NCBI RefSeq assembly: GCF_007744075.1
Contig: NZ_CP036266.1
Coordinates: 3,829,748-3,893,747 of the forward strand
Reading direction: 5' to 3'
DNA: 64,000 nucleotides
Source of the DNA: Gimesia chilikensis
Lineage (GTDB): Bacteria; Planctomycetota; Planctomycetia; Planctomycetales; Planctomycetaceae
Shown piece by piece: positions 1 through 8,064 of this stretch. Each line of letters opens with the position of its first letter. The stretch's first letter is position 1. The notes below the pieces were generated by a model. It saw only the letters and a list, made by a program, of their open reading frames with translations. It was not told the origin of the DNA and made no database searches. The translations under genes were made by a program, and so were the position numbers.

Positions 1-266
1 AGCTTGGGGCCCGGGTTTGGTACGCCATCCACGTAAAAGGCCACCTGATACCGTTCACCCTTGGGTTCAAATCGAATCATCTGTGCCCGCAGAGCCAGCC
101 CGTCGGTGATGATATTCTTGGCGGGCATCAATCCCGCTTTGACCAGACGTGCATTGTCTTTCAGATTCGCGGGCTGTCCATTTAACGCCCCCTGGAACGA
201 GACCGGTTCGATCTCTTCTTCGAGTTCTTCCTCTTCATCCCGGGACTTTCCAAAACCAAAGATCAC
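1..266 (-). CDS. Type II secretion/type IV pilus assembly ATPase (GspE/PulE-like), N-terminal part
   Basis: Partial gene cut by the left window edge; only the first 88 codons are visible. The start is a GTG at 266 with an AGAGGT ribosome binding site about 7 bases upstream; an in-frame TAA lies just upstream of that, so no earlier start is possible. The protein opens with a short hydrophobic/Gly stretch (IFGFGKSRDEEEE), then an acidic run, then a region with NARLVKAGLMPAKNIITD and ALRAQMIRFEPKGERYQV. This resembles the N-terminal region of planctomycete GspE/PulE-type ATPases, which read secretion or pilus assembly machines from the cytoplasm. The Walker motifs would lie outside the window, so the family call rests on recall of this N-terminal pattern and is moderate. 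Confidence 0.55.
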   Translation of the reverse strand, partial: MIFGFGKSRDEEEELEEEIEPVSFQGALNGQPANLKDNARLVKAGLMPAKNIITDGLALRAQMIRFEPKGERYQVAFYVDGVPNPGPK

Positions 267-370
267 AGGCGTTACCTCTTATATTAATCGGAGTGAATAT
301 CTGGCGGGCGATCGTAAATCAGACGATTTCGACCAGTCTCTCAGCACTGGTACCCATTTTAACAGAAACC

Positions 371-1258
371 TTACAGCAGGCCATAATCCTGCAGCGTTTT
401 CTCGAGCACCTTCATTGAGTCGGCATCCAGTTGTGTCATGGGGAGACGGACTTCACCATTGTCGCGCCCCAGTAATTGCATGGCTGCTTTGATCGGGATC
501 GGGTTTGTCGCCAGTCCCAGCAGGTTACGACAGAGCGTAAACAGCCTGTAGTGCCATTCGCGGGCCTTGGCGAGATCGCCGGCATTGAATGCCGCCAGCA
601 TCGCTTTGACGTCCGCGGGAACGATATTACCGACGACCGACACAACCCCCTTGCCTCCCAGCGCCATTAGTGGCAGAGTCAGGCTGTCATCGCCTGAGAG
701 AACTGCCAGGTCGCAGGAAGAAAGGATATGCGAAGCCTGATCCATCGAGCCGGTAGACTCTTTGACGGCAACAATATTCGGGATTTCGGCGAGGCGAATA
801 ATTGTTTCCGGCTCGATATTCTTGGCAGTCCGGCCGGGAATGTTATATACGACGATCGGCAGTTCAACAGACTCGGCAATTGCTTTGTAGTGCTGATAAA
901 AGCCTTCCTGGGTCGGCTTGTTGTAATAAGGGGCAACATGCAGAGCACCGTCGGCACCAGCCTGCTCAGCGTACTTGGTCAGCTCGACTGCCTCACGGGT
1001 ACTATTGGAACCGGTGCCTGCCATGACTTTAATCCGGCCGGCAGCCTGTTTGCAGACGATGGAAATGACCTGTTTGTGTTCATCGTGTGAGAGTGTGGGA
1101 GATTCTCCGGTTGTTCCCACCGGACACAAGGTGTCGGTTCCCTGCTCGACATGGTAATCAACCAGCGCCTGTAAGCCGCTTTCGTCGATTTCGCCATTCT
1201 TGAACGGGGTGATCATTGCCACCGAAAGACCTGCAAACAGGTCACTTTGATTCGCCAT
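371..1258 (-). CDS. dapA: 4-hydroxy-tetrahydrodipicolinate synthase
   Basis: Condenses pyruvate with aspartate semialdehyde, the first committed step of the diaminopimelate/lysine pathway, in the cytoplasm. The 295-residue length fits the family (about 292). Visible landmarks of the TIM-barrel aldolase are GTTGESPTL (Thr49-Thr50), YNIPGR with Tyr138 and Arg143, and the Schiff-base lysine in VAVKEST (Lys166); these match Tyr133, Arg138 and Lys161 of the E. coli enzyme. The ATG at 1258 has an AAGG-type ribosome binding site. It lies 78 bases upstream of the next minus-strand gene (stop at 1337) and may be co-transcribed with the dehydrogenase gene that precedes it. With murD in the same window it supports meso-DAP/peptidoglycan precursor synthesis. 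Members of this superfamily can act on other keto acids, but the active site set is that of DapA. Confidence 0.92.
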   Translation of the reverse strand: MANQSDLFAGLSVAMITPFKNGEIDESGLQALVDYHVEQGTDTLCPVGTTGESPTLSHDEHKQVISIVCKQAAGRIKVMAGTGSNSTREAVELTKYAEQAGADGALHVAPYYNKPTQEGFYQHYKAIAESVELPIVVYNIPGRTAKNIEPETIIRLAEIPNIVAVKESTGSMDQASHILSSCDLAVLSGDDSLTLPLMALGGKGVVSVVGNIVPADVKAMLAAFNAGDLAKAREWHYRLFTLCRNLLGLATNPIPIKAAMQLLGRDNGEVRLPMTQLDADSMKVLEKTLQDYGLL

Positions 1259-1336
1259 GCTTATCTTACCTTATTGGAATTTTACTGTCCGGTTTGATTC
1301 TGTCCGACCAGTTCGATTTCATTTAAATGCTTGAGA

Positions 1337-2257
1337 CTAGGAGCGGTTTTCCCAGTCGACGTTCGACAGGGATGCCAGTGCCAGCTGCAGGGCGTGTGTG
1401 CCGTCGCGGCCATGTCCCTGTGCCTGGACAGCCATGTAAAGCTGATGTCCCAGGGCCAGCCCGGGCAGGCTCAGGTTCATCTTTTTAGCTTCTGCCAGGG
1501 CAATTCCCATGTCTTTGATGAAGTGCTCTACGAAAAAGCCCGGATCAAAATTATTGTCCATGATCCGCGGTCCCAGGTTGGAGAGCGACCAGCTGCCGGC
1601 GGCACCACTGCCCACCGACTGCAGAACCGTAGGCAGGTCCAGACCCGCTTTATAACCATAGAGCAGCGCTTCGCACACGCCGATCATGTTGGTGGCGATG
1701 AGAATCTGGTTCACCATTTTCGTGTGTTGACCGGATCCTGCTTCCCCCTGGTAGACAATCGTTTTGCCCATGGCGTCCCAGCAGGGTTTCAATGCGTCGA
1801 CCACAGCTTCGTCGCCACCGATCATGATGGACAACGTGCCGTTTTTCGCTCCTACATCCCCACCGGAGACGGGAGCATCCACGCTGTAGACACCTTTGGT
1901 CTGAGCGGCTTCCGCGATTTCCACAGCCAGGGAAGGATCGCTGGTGGTCATATCGACCAGGATCTTACCCTCGGAAGCACCGGCGAGTGCTCCGTCTTCA
2001 CCGAGAATGACTTCCCGGACGTCAGTTGGAAAACCGACGATAGAGAAGATGACATCGGCTGCTTCTGCGACCGCTTTGGGAGAGTCAGCCCAGGAGGCCC
2101 CTTTCTGAATCAGCGGCTCTGCTTTGGATTTACTGCGATTATAAACCGTGGCTGAGAAACCTGCATCCATCAGGTGTCCCACCATGCTGGCTCCCATGAC
2201 TCCGGTTCCAATCCAGCCAATTTTTGTTGTTCCCGGTTGAATGGTCGGTATCGCCAT
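1337..2257 (-). CDS. NAD(P)-dependent 3-hydroxyisobutyrate dehydrogenase-family oxidoreductase
   Basis: A 306-residue beta-hydroxyacid dehydrogenase. The N-terminal Rossmann motif [12 protein letters not shown], the substrate loop [11 protein letters not shown] and the catalytic-lysine segment [12 protein letters not shown] define the family (3-hydroxyisobutyrate, tartronate semialdehyde or glyoxylate/succinic semialdehyde reductases). The substrate cannot be told from sequence alone. I chose the ATG at 2257, because it has an AGGGA ribosome binding site 8-10 bases upstream and leaves a normal N-terminus just before the Rossmann strand; the frame stays open to 2353, but the extra 32 residues look non-native. 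It reads toward dapA with a 78-base gap, so the two may share a transcript. Confidence 0.85.
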   Translation of the reverse strand: MAIPTIQPGTTKIGWIGTGVMGASMVGHLMDAGFSATVYNRSKSKAEPLIQKGASWADSPKAVAEAADVIFSIVGFPTDVREVILGEDGALAGASEGKILVDMTTSDPSLAVEIAEAAQTKGVYSVDAPVSGGDVGAKNGTLSIMIGGDEAVVDALKPCWDAMGKTIVYQGEAGSGQHTKMVNQILIATNMIGVCEALLYGYKAGLDLPTVLQSVGSGAAGSWSLSNLGPRIMDNNFDPGFFVEHFIKDMGIALAEAKKMNLSLPGLALGHQLYMAVQAQGHGRDGTHALQLALASLSNVDWENRS

Positions 2258-2601
2258 AAAATCAATCCCTTTGTCTTTTAAATCAAATTCGTCAATATAC
2301 TTACAATCATCCACTCGATTTCCAACTGGAGATCGTAAAAAAATGATTGCCATATCTCAAGTTAGCACAATATTTCCCACTGGCAGTATATCGAGCTGAG
2401 ACTCAGATGTCATATGACTGGTTCATTTTTTTGCGAACAATTGACGTCGGCATGCGAGTTTCTGAGCTGTTTTACAGGGGGAAAGCAAAAGAAACTTGCA
2501 TCACAGTCTGGAGCGAGGGAGAATTTGGCAGATGAATCGCTCCCTGCCCCTCCCCACGCAGTTCAGGTTGACTAATTTTCAGATAGAGAGACAGGTTTGT
2601 G
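2258..2601. other. Divergent intergenic region, 344 bases
   Basis: Lies between the dehydrogenase start (2257, minus) and the phospholipase A2-like gene (2602, plus), so it should hold two divergent promoters. A TTGACG hexamer occurs at 2441-2446 on the plus strand but no convincing -10 box follows at 16-18 bases. No coding sequence or repeat is evident. Confidence 0.5.
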
Positions 2602-3066
2602 ATGAAGATCAAGAATGTGGCGTCAGGGCTGGTGATTTTAGCAGCGTTGACCATGCTGCTGCCCTCCGCAGCCCGGGCTCAGTGCAGTAATTACCCTTGT
2701 GGACCCGACGGGGCACCCCTGCTGCAGAGACTGACGCCGCAGGGATTTATGGGTGCCGATTTTCGAGGCAGCTGCGCCCAGCACGATCAGTGCTACCAGA
2801 TACCCGGAATCAACAGGCGTTATTGCGATTTGCAGTTGAAGCAGGAACTGCATCGCCGCTGTGAGTGTTCTGCCTTTCCACTCGGCTGCCGCATGGTGGC
2901 CAACACGATGTATATGCAGGTCCGATTGTTTGGCAGACGGCCTTACTTGAACTCACAGTACCAGTCGCCTTATCATAACCCATCGCCTTACTATGCACCG
3001 CCTCCGGTTTATTCGGCTCCGGCACCGGTTGCCTATCCAGCGCCTGTCGTCTATTACGGATACTAG
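2602..3066 (+). CDS. Secreted phospholipase A2-like Cys-rich protein
   Basis: A 154-residue exported protein of which the motif is recognisable but the family member is not. Residues 1-26 form a signal peptide ending ARA. The segment C58-A-Q-H61-D62-Q-C64-Y matches the active-site signature CxxHDxC of secretory phospholipase A2, in which the His-Asp pair activates water for ester hydrolysis with a Ca2+ ion; further cysteines at 75, 87, 89 and 96 could form the disulfide core. From about residue 112 the protein is a Pro/Tyr-rich low-complexity tail. ATG at 2602 was preferred to the adjacent GTG at 2599. The expected Ca2+ loop (GxGCG) is not clear; only MGADFRGSC is seen before the motif, so enzymatic activity is an inference. 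It stands alone on the plus strand; the next gene starts 60 bases on. Confidence 0.6.
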   Translation: MKIKNVASGLVILAALTMLLPSAARAQCSNYPCGPDGAPLLQRLTPQGFMGADFRGSCAQHDQCYQIPGINRRYCDLQLKQELHRRCECSAFPLGCRMVANTMYMQVRLFGRRPYLNSQYQSPYHNPSPYYAPPPVYSAPAPVAYPAPVVYYGY

Positions 3067-3126
3067 CGGAAACGGTAGGGCTGACTTACTCTCTATATTC
3101 CCTCTCGCATAGTACGAAGTCAAACG

Positions 3127-4068
3127 ATGTCCGAGCCCCAGGCTTATCTGAACGGCGAAATAATCCCCCAGTCGCAAGCCCGGCTGGCAGTTTCGGATCT
3201 GGGAATCGTCTATGGTGCGGCCGTAACCGAAATGGTACGCACATTTCAGCAGCGTCCCTTCATGCTGGATGAGCATCTGCAACGCCTCGAGTCTGCCTTG
3301 GACTATGCCTGCATCGATACACCAATGTCCCGATCCGAGCTCAAACAGATCTGTCTGTCGCTGGTTGAACAGAACGCTTCTCTGCTCTCCACCGAACAGG
3401 ACCTGGGATTGACGATCTTTATTACCGCAGGTCAGAATCTGCCTTACCTGGGGCTGGCAGCCCTGGAACAGTGCCGCACTCCCACTGTTTGTGCCCACAC
3501 CTTCCCACTCGCATTTGAGCTGTGGGATCAGAAATATACCAGCGGTCAGTACCTGATCCGCTCGGAAGTGGAGCAGCTCAATCCCCGGGTCTTTGATCCG
3601 CGGGTAAAGTCCCGCAGCCGGATCCATCTGTTTCGTGCCGATAAACTGATTCGCAAACAGGTTCCCGCAGCGAGTGCCCTGCTGTTTGACGAACAGGGAT
3701 ATGTTGCGGAAACCACCATCGGGAATTTCTTCCTGGTCCAGGACCGGACGATCCTGACACCCCGTCCGGAATATGTTCTGCAGGGGATCAGCCAGATGAT
3801 GGTGGCCCGATTAGCGAAGCAACTGGGACTGGACTATGTGGAAACAGATATTTCTGAAGAAATGCTGCTTCAGGCAGATGAAGCATTGACGTCCTCCAGT
3901 GGCTATTGTCTGATGCCCGTTACGCGTTACAATGATCATTTCCTTTCAGAAGGAAAGCCGGGCCCCGTGTATCAGCAGATGATCGCCGCCTGGAGCCAGG
4001 AAGTCGGAGTCGATATTGTCACGCAGGCGCAGCAGATTGGCGCAGCCCGCCGTGATAAACTTTCCTGA
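3127..4068 (+). CDS. PLP-dependent class IV aminotransferase (branched-chain/D-amino acid/ADC-lyase superfamily)
   Basis: A 313-residue fold-type IV PLP enzyme. The N-terminus YLNGEIIPQSQARLAVSDLG with VYGAAVTEMVRTF and the PLP-lysine region RVKSRSRIHLFRADK are typical, as is the later segment VAETTIGNFFLV, equivalent to the E-x-x-x-x-N-x-F motif of the superfamily, followed by the PLP phosphate-binding region QGISQMMVARLA. The superfamily includes branched-chain aminotransferase, D-amino acid aminotransferase and 4-amino-4-deoxychorismate lyase, and sequence reading does not decide between them. The cytosolic protein starts at ATG 3127 with a weak ribosome binding site. It is followed after about 47 bases by a methyltransferase gene on the same strand and may be co-transcribed with it. 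Confidence 0.8.
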   Translation: MSEPQAYLNGEIIPQSQARLAVSDLGIVYGAAVTEMVRTFQQRPFMLDEHLQRLESALDYACIDTPMSRSELKQICLSLVEQNASLLSTEQDLGLTIFITAGQNLPYLGLAALEQCRTPTVCAHTFPLAFELWDQKYTSGQYLIRSEVEQLNPRVFDPRVKSRSRIHLFRADKLIRKQVPAASALLFDEQGYVAETTIGNFFLVQDRTILTPRPEYVLQGISQMMVARLAKQLGLDYVETDISEEMLLQADEALTSSSGYCLMPVTRYNDHFLSEGKPGPVYQQMIAAWSQEVGVDIVTQAQQIGAARRDKLS

Positions 4069-4115
4069 GCTATTGTTAAATTTCTGTCGTTTGATTGAAT
4101 CCCGGGAACCTGGAC

Positions 4116-4796
4116 GTGTCGCATTATCTGGAATTTTTTAAACAGTTTCGAACGACATTTGAAACAACCGGGGCCATCGCTCCCAGCAGCCGGTTTCTGG
4201 CCAGCAACATGGCGGAGCCGATGAAACGCCATCAGGGCCCCAAGAAGGTTCTGGAGATCGGTCCGGGTACCGGCGCGGTGACCCGCGAGATCGTCAAACA
4301 GATTCGCCCGGAAGATTCACTGGACCTGGTTGAACTGAATGAGAAGTTCGTCGAAATTCTGCATAATCGGTTCGATGCCGAACGTGCTTTTCAGGAAATC
4401 AAACACCTGACCTCCATTCACAACTGCCCACTGCAGGAGTACGGCGTTGGTGAGGAGTACGATTACATCGTCTCTGGACTGCCGTTGAACAATTTTCCGA
4501 CCGATCTGGTGAGCGAAATCTTTCAGGCCTACTTTCGGTTGCTGAAACCGGGGGGAGTGCTCTCGTATTTCGAGTACATGTATGTCCGACCGGTTCGCAA
4601 AGTCGTATCGCGTGGTCCCGAGAACGAGCGGATTTGTCAGATCGATCAGATCATGCGGAGCTATACCAGCCAGTACCGGATCCGTACGAACTGGATCTGG
4701 TTCAACCTGCCTCCCGCCTGGGTTCAACACCTGCAGAAAACAGACAGCCCGCCACCATTGATTGAACAGGCGGCGCCTCAGGAACAAAGCTCCTGA
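4116..4796 (+). CDS. SAM-dependent methyltransferase, PmtA-like (phospholipid N-methyltransferase type)
   Basis: A class I methyltransferase of about 226 residues. It has the SAM-binding motif VLEIGPGTGAVTREI, an acidic motif DLVELNEKF and the segment IVSGLPLNNFP, which is the hallmark region of bacterial PmtA phosphatidylethanolamine N-methyltransferases and related rRNA adenine dimethylases. Methylation of phosphatidylethanolamine toward phosphatidylcholine at the membrane is therefore the likeliest role, but this is by family only. The start is uncertain: GTG at 4116 (giving SHYLEFFKQF next) has a GGGA upstream and is preferred; a TTG at 4095 is in the same frame. It follows the aminotransferase gene by 47 bases. 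A convergent EF-hand gene ends 8 bases after its stop. Confidence 0.75.
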   Translation: MSHYLEFFKQFRTTFETTGAIAPSSRFLASNMAEPMKRHQGPKKVLEIGPGTGAVTREIVKQIRPEDSLDLVELNEKFVEILHNRFDAERAFQEIKHLTSIHNCPLQEYGVGEEYDYIVSGLPLNNFPTDLVSEIFQAYFRLLKPGGVLSYFEYMYVRPVRKVVSRGPENERICQIDQIMRSYTSQYRIRTNWIWFNLPPAWVQHLQKTDSPPPLIEQAAPQEQSS

Positions 4797-4804
4797 GTTC
4801 AGGC

Positions 4805-5899
4805 TCAGTCTGCTTTTTTCTCTGTGTCCTCGGTTTTGGATTTATTTTCCGGTTGATCCGCTGCAGGTCGTTTGGGTTCCTGGAGGGAAAGCGGAATTCG
4901 GGTGCGCTGTCGGCTCCGTGATTCCCCACCTGCAATTTCACTCCGATCCAGGAAACCGTCCCGGTTACGATCGACTTCGTCAAACCAGCGGTTAACCTGC
5001 TGCAGTTCTTCTTTGCTCAGTTTTCCGTCACCGTTCTGATCAACGAAACGTATGAAGGCCGGCCCAGAGCGAGGAAAGTTTGTCCCAAACCGTGGGCGGG
5101 AGCGTTCCTGCATCTGCAATTCGGGACGCTTCATTTCACCATCCTCTTCAGCTGGTTTTCGGCTACGCTCCCTGCTCTGCCGTTCGGGACGTTGTGCAGG
5201 ACGGAATTCCGCCATCACTTTCATGAATTCTTCCCGGGTCAGTTCCGCATCACCGTCCTTCCCGGCTCGCTCATAGAGCCGTTTAAGGAAGGGACGAATT
5301 CGCTCGGGGGCTTCGTCCAGCGTCAGTTTATCATCACCGTTGGTATCCAGAGACTTAAAAAAACGTCCGGCCCGTTCCTGGGAGTTCATGTTCGCGCCTT
5401 CGGGGCGAGGCGGACGTCCGTTTCCCAACATACGTCCCATGCGCTGCATTTGTTCGAGTGATATTTCGTCGGTATTTAATCGTTGGAACAGCGGTTCCAT
5501 TCGTTCGCGTAGCGGCTCGGGTAACTCGTCTTTCGAAATCTTTTTGTCGCCGTTGCGATCCAGCTGACTCAGGAAGCGGTTGTAGAATCGGGGCCCCTGA
5601 TCGAATCGGCGTTCTCCGCCGGGCTCGAATTTCTGATCTTCTTTTTTCAGACCGCCTGTAAACTCGTCCTTTGTGAGTTGACCATCCTTGTTTTTGTCGC
5701 CTGAACGCAGGAGAAACTCAAAGAAGCGCTGCTTCCCTTCAGGAACTTCATCTGCCGAGATCGTGCCATCAGCGTTTTTATCCAGTTGCTGGAATACCTT
5801 TTCTTGCGCTGATGATTCTTCTTCAGGTGCTGCCGAGAGGGGGCTGAGCGAGAAACCAGTCAGACCGACGAGAGCCAGTACGGGAAATAAGCGTTGCAT
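4805..5899 (-). CDS. Secreted multi-EF-hand calcium-binding protein
   Basis: A 364-residue exported protein with signal peptide (MQRLFPVLALVGLTGF...LSAA). Seven canonical EF-hand loops can be read in order: DKNADGTISADE, DKNKDGQLTKDE, DRNGDKKISKDE, DTNGDDKLTLDE, GKDGDAELTREE (first Asp replaced by Gly), DQNGDGKLSKEE and DRNRDGFLDRSE; an eighth hand between the third and fourth is degenerate (NTDEISLEQ). The C-terminus is Lys/Glu-rich. Such proteins are abundant in planctomycetes and presumably bind Ca2+ outside the cytoplasm; no enzymatic domain is seen. The ATG at 5899 was chosen because of its GAGGAAAG ribosome binding site, its signal peptide, and a promoter that would begin transcription near 5953; the frame runs open to 5950. 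Confidence 0.9.
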   Translation of the reverse strand: MQRLFPVLALVGLTGFSLSPLSAAPEEESSAQEKVFQQLDKNADGTISADEVPEGKQRFFEFLLRSGDKNKDGQLTKDEFTGGLKKEDQKFEPGGERRFDQGPRFYNRFLSQLDRNGDKKISKDELPEPLRERMEPLFQRLNTDEISLEQMQRMGRMLGNGRPPRPEGANMNSQERAGRFFKSLDTNGDDKLTLDEAPERIRPFLKRLYERAGKDGDAELTREEFMKVMAEFRPAQRPERQSRERSRKPAEEDGEMKRPELQMQERSRPRFGTNFPRSGPAFIRFVDQNGDGKLSKEELQQVNRWFDEVDRNRDGFLDRSEIAGGESRSRQRTRIPLSLQEPKRPAADQPENKSKTEDTEKKAD

Positions 5900-5959
5900 G
5901 GTCGTCACTTTCCTCAAAACAACGGGAGATTTACAGACGATAACAGGCATTAAGCTGCC

Positions 5960-5988
5960 ATTATACGATTAAACCCGTCGCGTGTCGA
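5960..5988 (-). promoter_or_regulatory. Sigma-70-type promoter of the EF-hand gene
   Basis: On the minus strand TCGACA (5983-5988), a 17-base spacer and TATAAT (5960-5965). Five of six -35 bases and all six -10 bases match consensus, with ideal spacing. Transcription would start near 5953, giving a leader of about 54 bases before the ATG at 5899. Confidence 0.65.
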
Positions 5989-6023
5989 AAAGTATTGCAG
6001 GAACTGAAATATTCGTTTGCGCA

Positions 6024-6055
6024 TGAAAAAACCCGGTGAGTGACCTCACCGGGTT
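6024..6055 (-). terminator. Rho-independent terminator of the 587-residue secreted protein gene
   Basis: A perfect 11-base stem (AACCCGGTGAG at 6030-6040 with CTCACCGGGTT at 6045-6055) and a 4-base loop. Read on the minus strand it is followed by a run of T, the standard intrinsic terminator layout, 24 bases after the stop codon at 6079. Confidence 0.85.
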
Positions 6056-6078
6056 AAGCGATTGTTCAGCAATCAAAT

Positions 6079-7842
6079 TCAGTTCGCCCGTTTCTTGGAA
6101 AAGTTAGAACTGAAGAATCCCTGATCATCGGGGATTGTGTATCCGCCCGTGACAGGCAGGTACTTCTGGAAGAATGAGAACGGTGGCAGCTTGGAAAGAT
6201 CGAGCCCTTCCACCTGAATCTGATCCTGGTTTTTCTTGATCAGGTCATACAGGGCGTGCAGCTGTGCGTCTGCATTCTGGTAGTTGATGATCGAGGTTTT
6301 TTCGGGGAAGTTTTCCGCGATCTGCTTATAGTTCGGATTGTTGATCAGCGAACCGACTCCCCGATCCTTCCGCAGAATGCTTTCAATCTGTTTGACATCG
6401 TTGGAGATGAACAGCTGGTTTTCTGCGATGCAGAAAGCAGCATCAGCGGGAGACTTCAGAACAGCAGCAGGCAACTGATACAGGGTCGTGCCCTGGAATT
6501 CGCGTGCCTGCCCCGGGAAATCATCCCGCGTGGTCACCGATGCGATGATTTTCTGGAATGCATCAGAGTTTTTGAGCCCCAGAGCAACGACAAACTGACC
6601 AGACATTTGAGTCAGGTCAATCTGCTCACCTTCTTTGATTTCGGTCGCAATCTGAATTCGACCGCTCAGGTTATCAACGATGTCCTTTTTGATGTGAATC
6701 TTGGGGCCATCGGGATTGTCAGCCATCTGATCAATGATGGCAGCCAATGCACCGGGACGCCCCTGGAATCCATCGAAGAGGGTTTCGATCGAATCGTAAG
6801 CACCAGTGATGCTCCAGTTGATTGAATAGTAAGACGAGACCTTGTCTGAAACCCAGACTGGAGGCTGCTGAGCAATCGCCGGGCATTTGAAGATATCAAT
6901 GATGCCGGACGTGGGCTGATCAACGTAGGTAAAGGTTTTCGTGATCGCGTCAAAATTCTTGGTAGCAACATAGCTGGAACCGCCAACAGCTTTCAACTGA
7001 GTGATCCCCAGTGCGGGCAGGAATCCCTGAACCATACCGATCTGAGGATTGACACGGCTGGCTACTCCCAGGATCGACTGCAGCGCGCCAATCGGGTTCA
7101 TGTACCAGTGCATGACAGCAGGCGCATCTGCATCAGAACATTTATCGATGATGTACTGATACTCTTTCTTGCTGGACAGTGTTCCCTGTGCCTGGCCATC
7201 CCAGCGGCCGAGAACTCCTTCAAGGATTTTGTCATCATTGGAAGCGACAAATGTTTTATCCTTCAGGAAGTAAGCGAATTTTTTAGCCAGGGGAACTTTG
7301 ACAGGACCTTCATCATCACCTTCTTTTTCGAAGGAAAAAATGGTGATCTTGGTGCCGTCGACACTGCGAACCGTTCGTTCTGCACCTTCCTTGTCGAGCC
7401 CCTCAGCGGTTTTTTCCAGAATCTTCTCAACGATTTCGCCGCTCTCGCCATACTCGACGAAAGCCAGACCGCCGAATTTGCCTTCATCACTTTTGACGAA
7501 CGCGATGGCGAATTCTCCGGAGGGAATGCTGAGAACATTACTCAGGCCCAGGTTGGTCTCTGCCTCGAACAGTTTCGAGTATTTTTCCACAAGCTGGATG
7601 AGGTCTTTTTTCATGTCAGCGAAGGCGGGATCACGGACCATTTCCGCCATCGAGCTCTGTGCCCACTTTTCTTCCAGCAGTTCTACATCCGGAATGGAGA
7701 AGTAGAGCATGGAATCATCGGGGATCCGCTGCACGGCAGTGACCCGGTTTTGAGCAGACGTGTCTTGCGCGGAGAACAGGAACATCGCCTGCATCAACAT
7801 GAAAGTGAAAAACAAAAGTGGCTTTCTCATGGGAGCCTTCAT
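6079..7842 (-). CDS. Secreted protein of unknown function, planctomycete type
   Basis: I do not recognise a characterised family. The 587-residue product has a clear signal peptide (MRKPLLFFTFMLMQAMFLFS...TSAQ) and no later membrane segment, so it should be periplasmic or exported. The mature part begins with VTAVQRIPDDSMLYFSIPDV and is of mixed composition with few cysteines and repeated Lys/Asp-rich stretches; it resembles large secreted proteins of unknown function common in planctomycetes. ATG at 7842 and ATG at 7830 are both possible; the first has AGG further upstream. The gene ends at an intrinsic terminator. It is preceded on the same strand by the serine protease gene with a 222-base gap holding its own candidate promoter. 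Confidence 0.7.
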   Translation of the reverse strand: MKAPMRKPLLFFTFMLMQAMFLFSAQDTSAQNRVTAVQRIPDDSMLYFSIPDVELLEEKWAQSSMAEMVRDPAFADMKKDLIQLVEKYSKLFEAETNLGLSNVLSIPSGEFAIAFVKSDEGKFGGLAFVEYGESGEIVEKILEKTAEGLDKEGAERTVRSVDGTKITIFSFEKEGDDEGPVKVPLAKKFAYFLKDKTFVASNDDKILEGVLGRWDGQAQGTLSSKKEYQYIIDKCSDADAPAVMHWYMNPIGALQSILGVASRVNPQIGMVQGFLPALGITQLKAVGGSSYVATKNFDAITKTFTYVDQPTSGIIDIFKCPAIAQQPPVWVSDKVSSYYSINWSITGAYDSIETLFDGFQGRPGALAAIIDQMADNPDGPKIHIKKDIVDNLSGRIQIATEIKEGEQIDLTQMSGQFVVALGLKNSDAFQKIIASVTTRDDFPGQAREFQGTTLYQLPAAVLKSPADAAFCIAENQLFISNDVKQIESILRKDRGVGSLINNPNYKQIAENFPEKTSIINYQNADAQLHALYDLIKKNQDQIQVEGLDLSKLPPFSFFQKYLPVTGGYTIPDDQGFFSSNFSKKRAN

Positions 7843-7938
7843 TCTTTCTCTACCTGAGGGGATTTAAAAATTTTCGCGCTGGATCAACTCTTCCAATCTG
7901 TCGAACCACCAGAGCGCAACAATTTCGGTAACTGTTAA

Positions 7939-7966
7939 TTTGTAGCAAGTCTGAAATATCTGACAA
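7939..7966 (-). promoter_or_regulatory. Candidate promoter for the 587-residue secreted protein
   Basis: On the minus strand TTGTCA (7961-7966), a 16-base spacer and TACAAA (7939-7944). Five of six -35 and four of six -10 bases match. The start codon lies about 90 bases downstream. Confidence 0.35.
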
Positions 7967-8064
7967 GATCAACCTGCAATCAGACTTTCAACGTTGGCCC
8001 GGAAGTCTGCATAGCAGCAGGCAGGGACATTACCTGCCTGAATGAACGCGGGTTGCAGGAATTT

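Noticed and set aside
332-351. ACCAGT...ACTGGT hairpin after dapA
   Set aside because: Six base pairs only and no T run in the direction of dapA transcription; too weak for a terminator call.
1331-2155. Plus-strand open frame of 274 codons
   Set aside because: Antisense to the dehydrogenase gene; composition is that of a shadow frame (Phe/Gly/Arg/His-rich, no domain).
2953-3627. Long open frame of 224 codons on the minus strand
   Set aside because: Antisense to the PLA2-like and aminotransferase genes, whose proteins have clear motifs; this translation has none.
7108-7857. Plus-strand open frame of 249 codons
   Set aside because: Antisense to the 587-residue secreted protein, which has a signal peptide, ribosome binding site and terminator.
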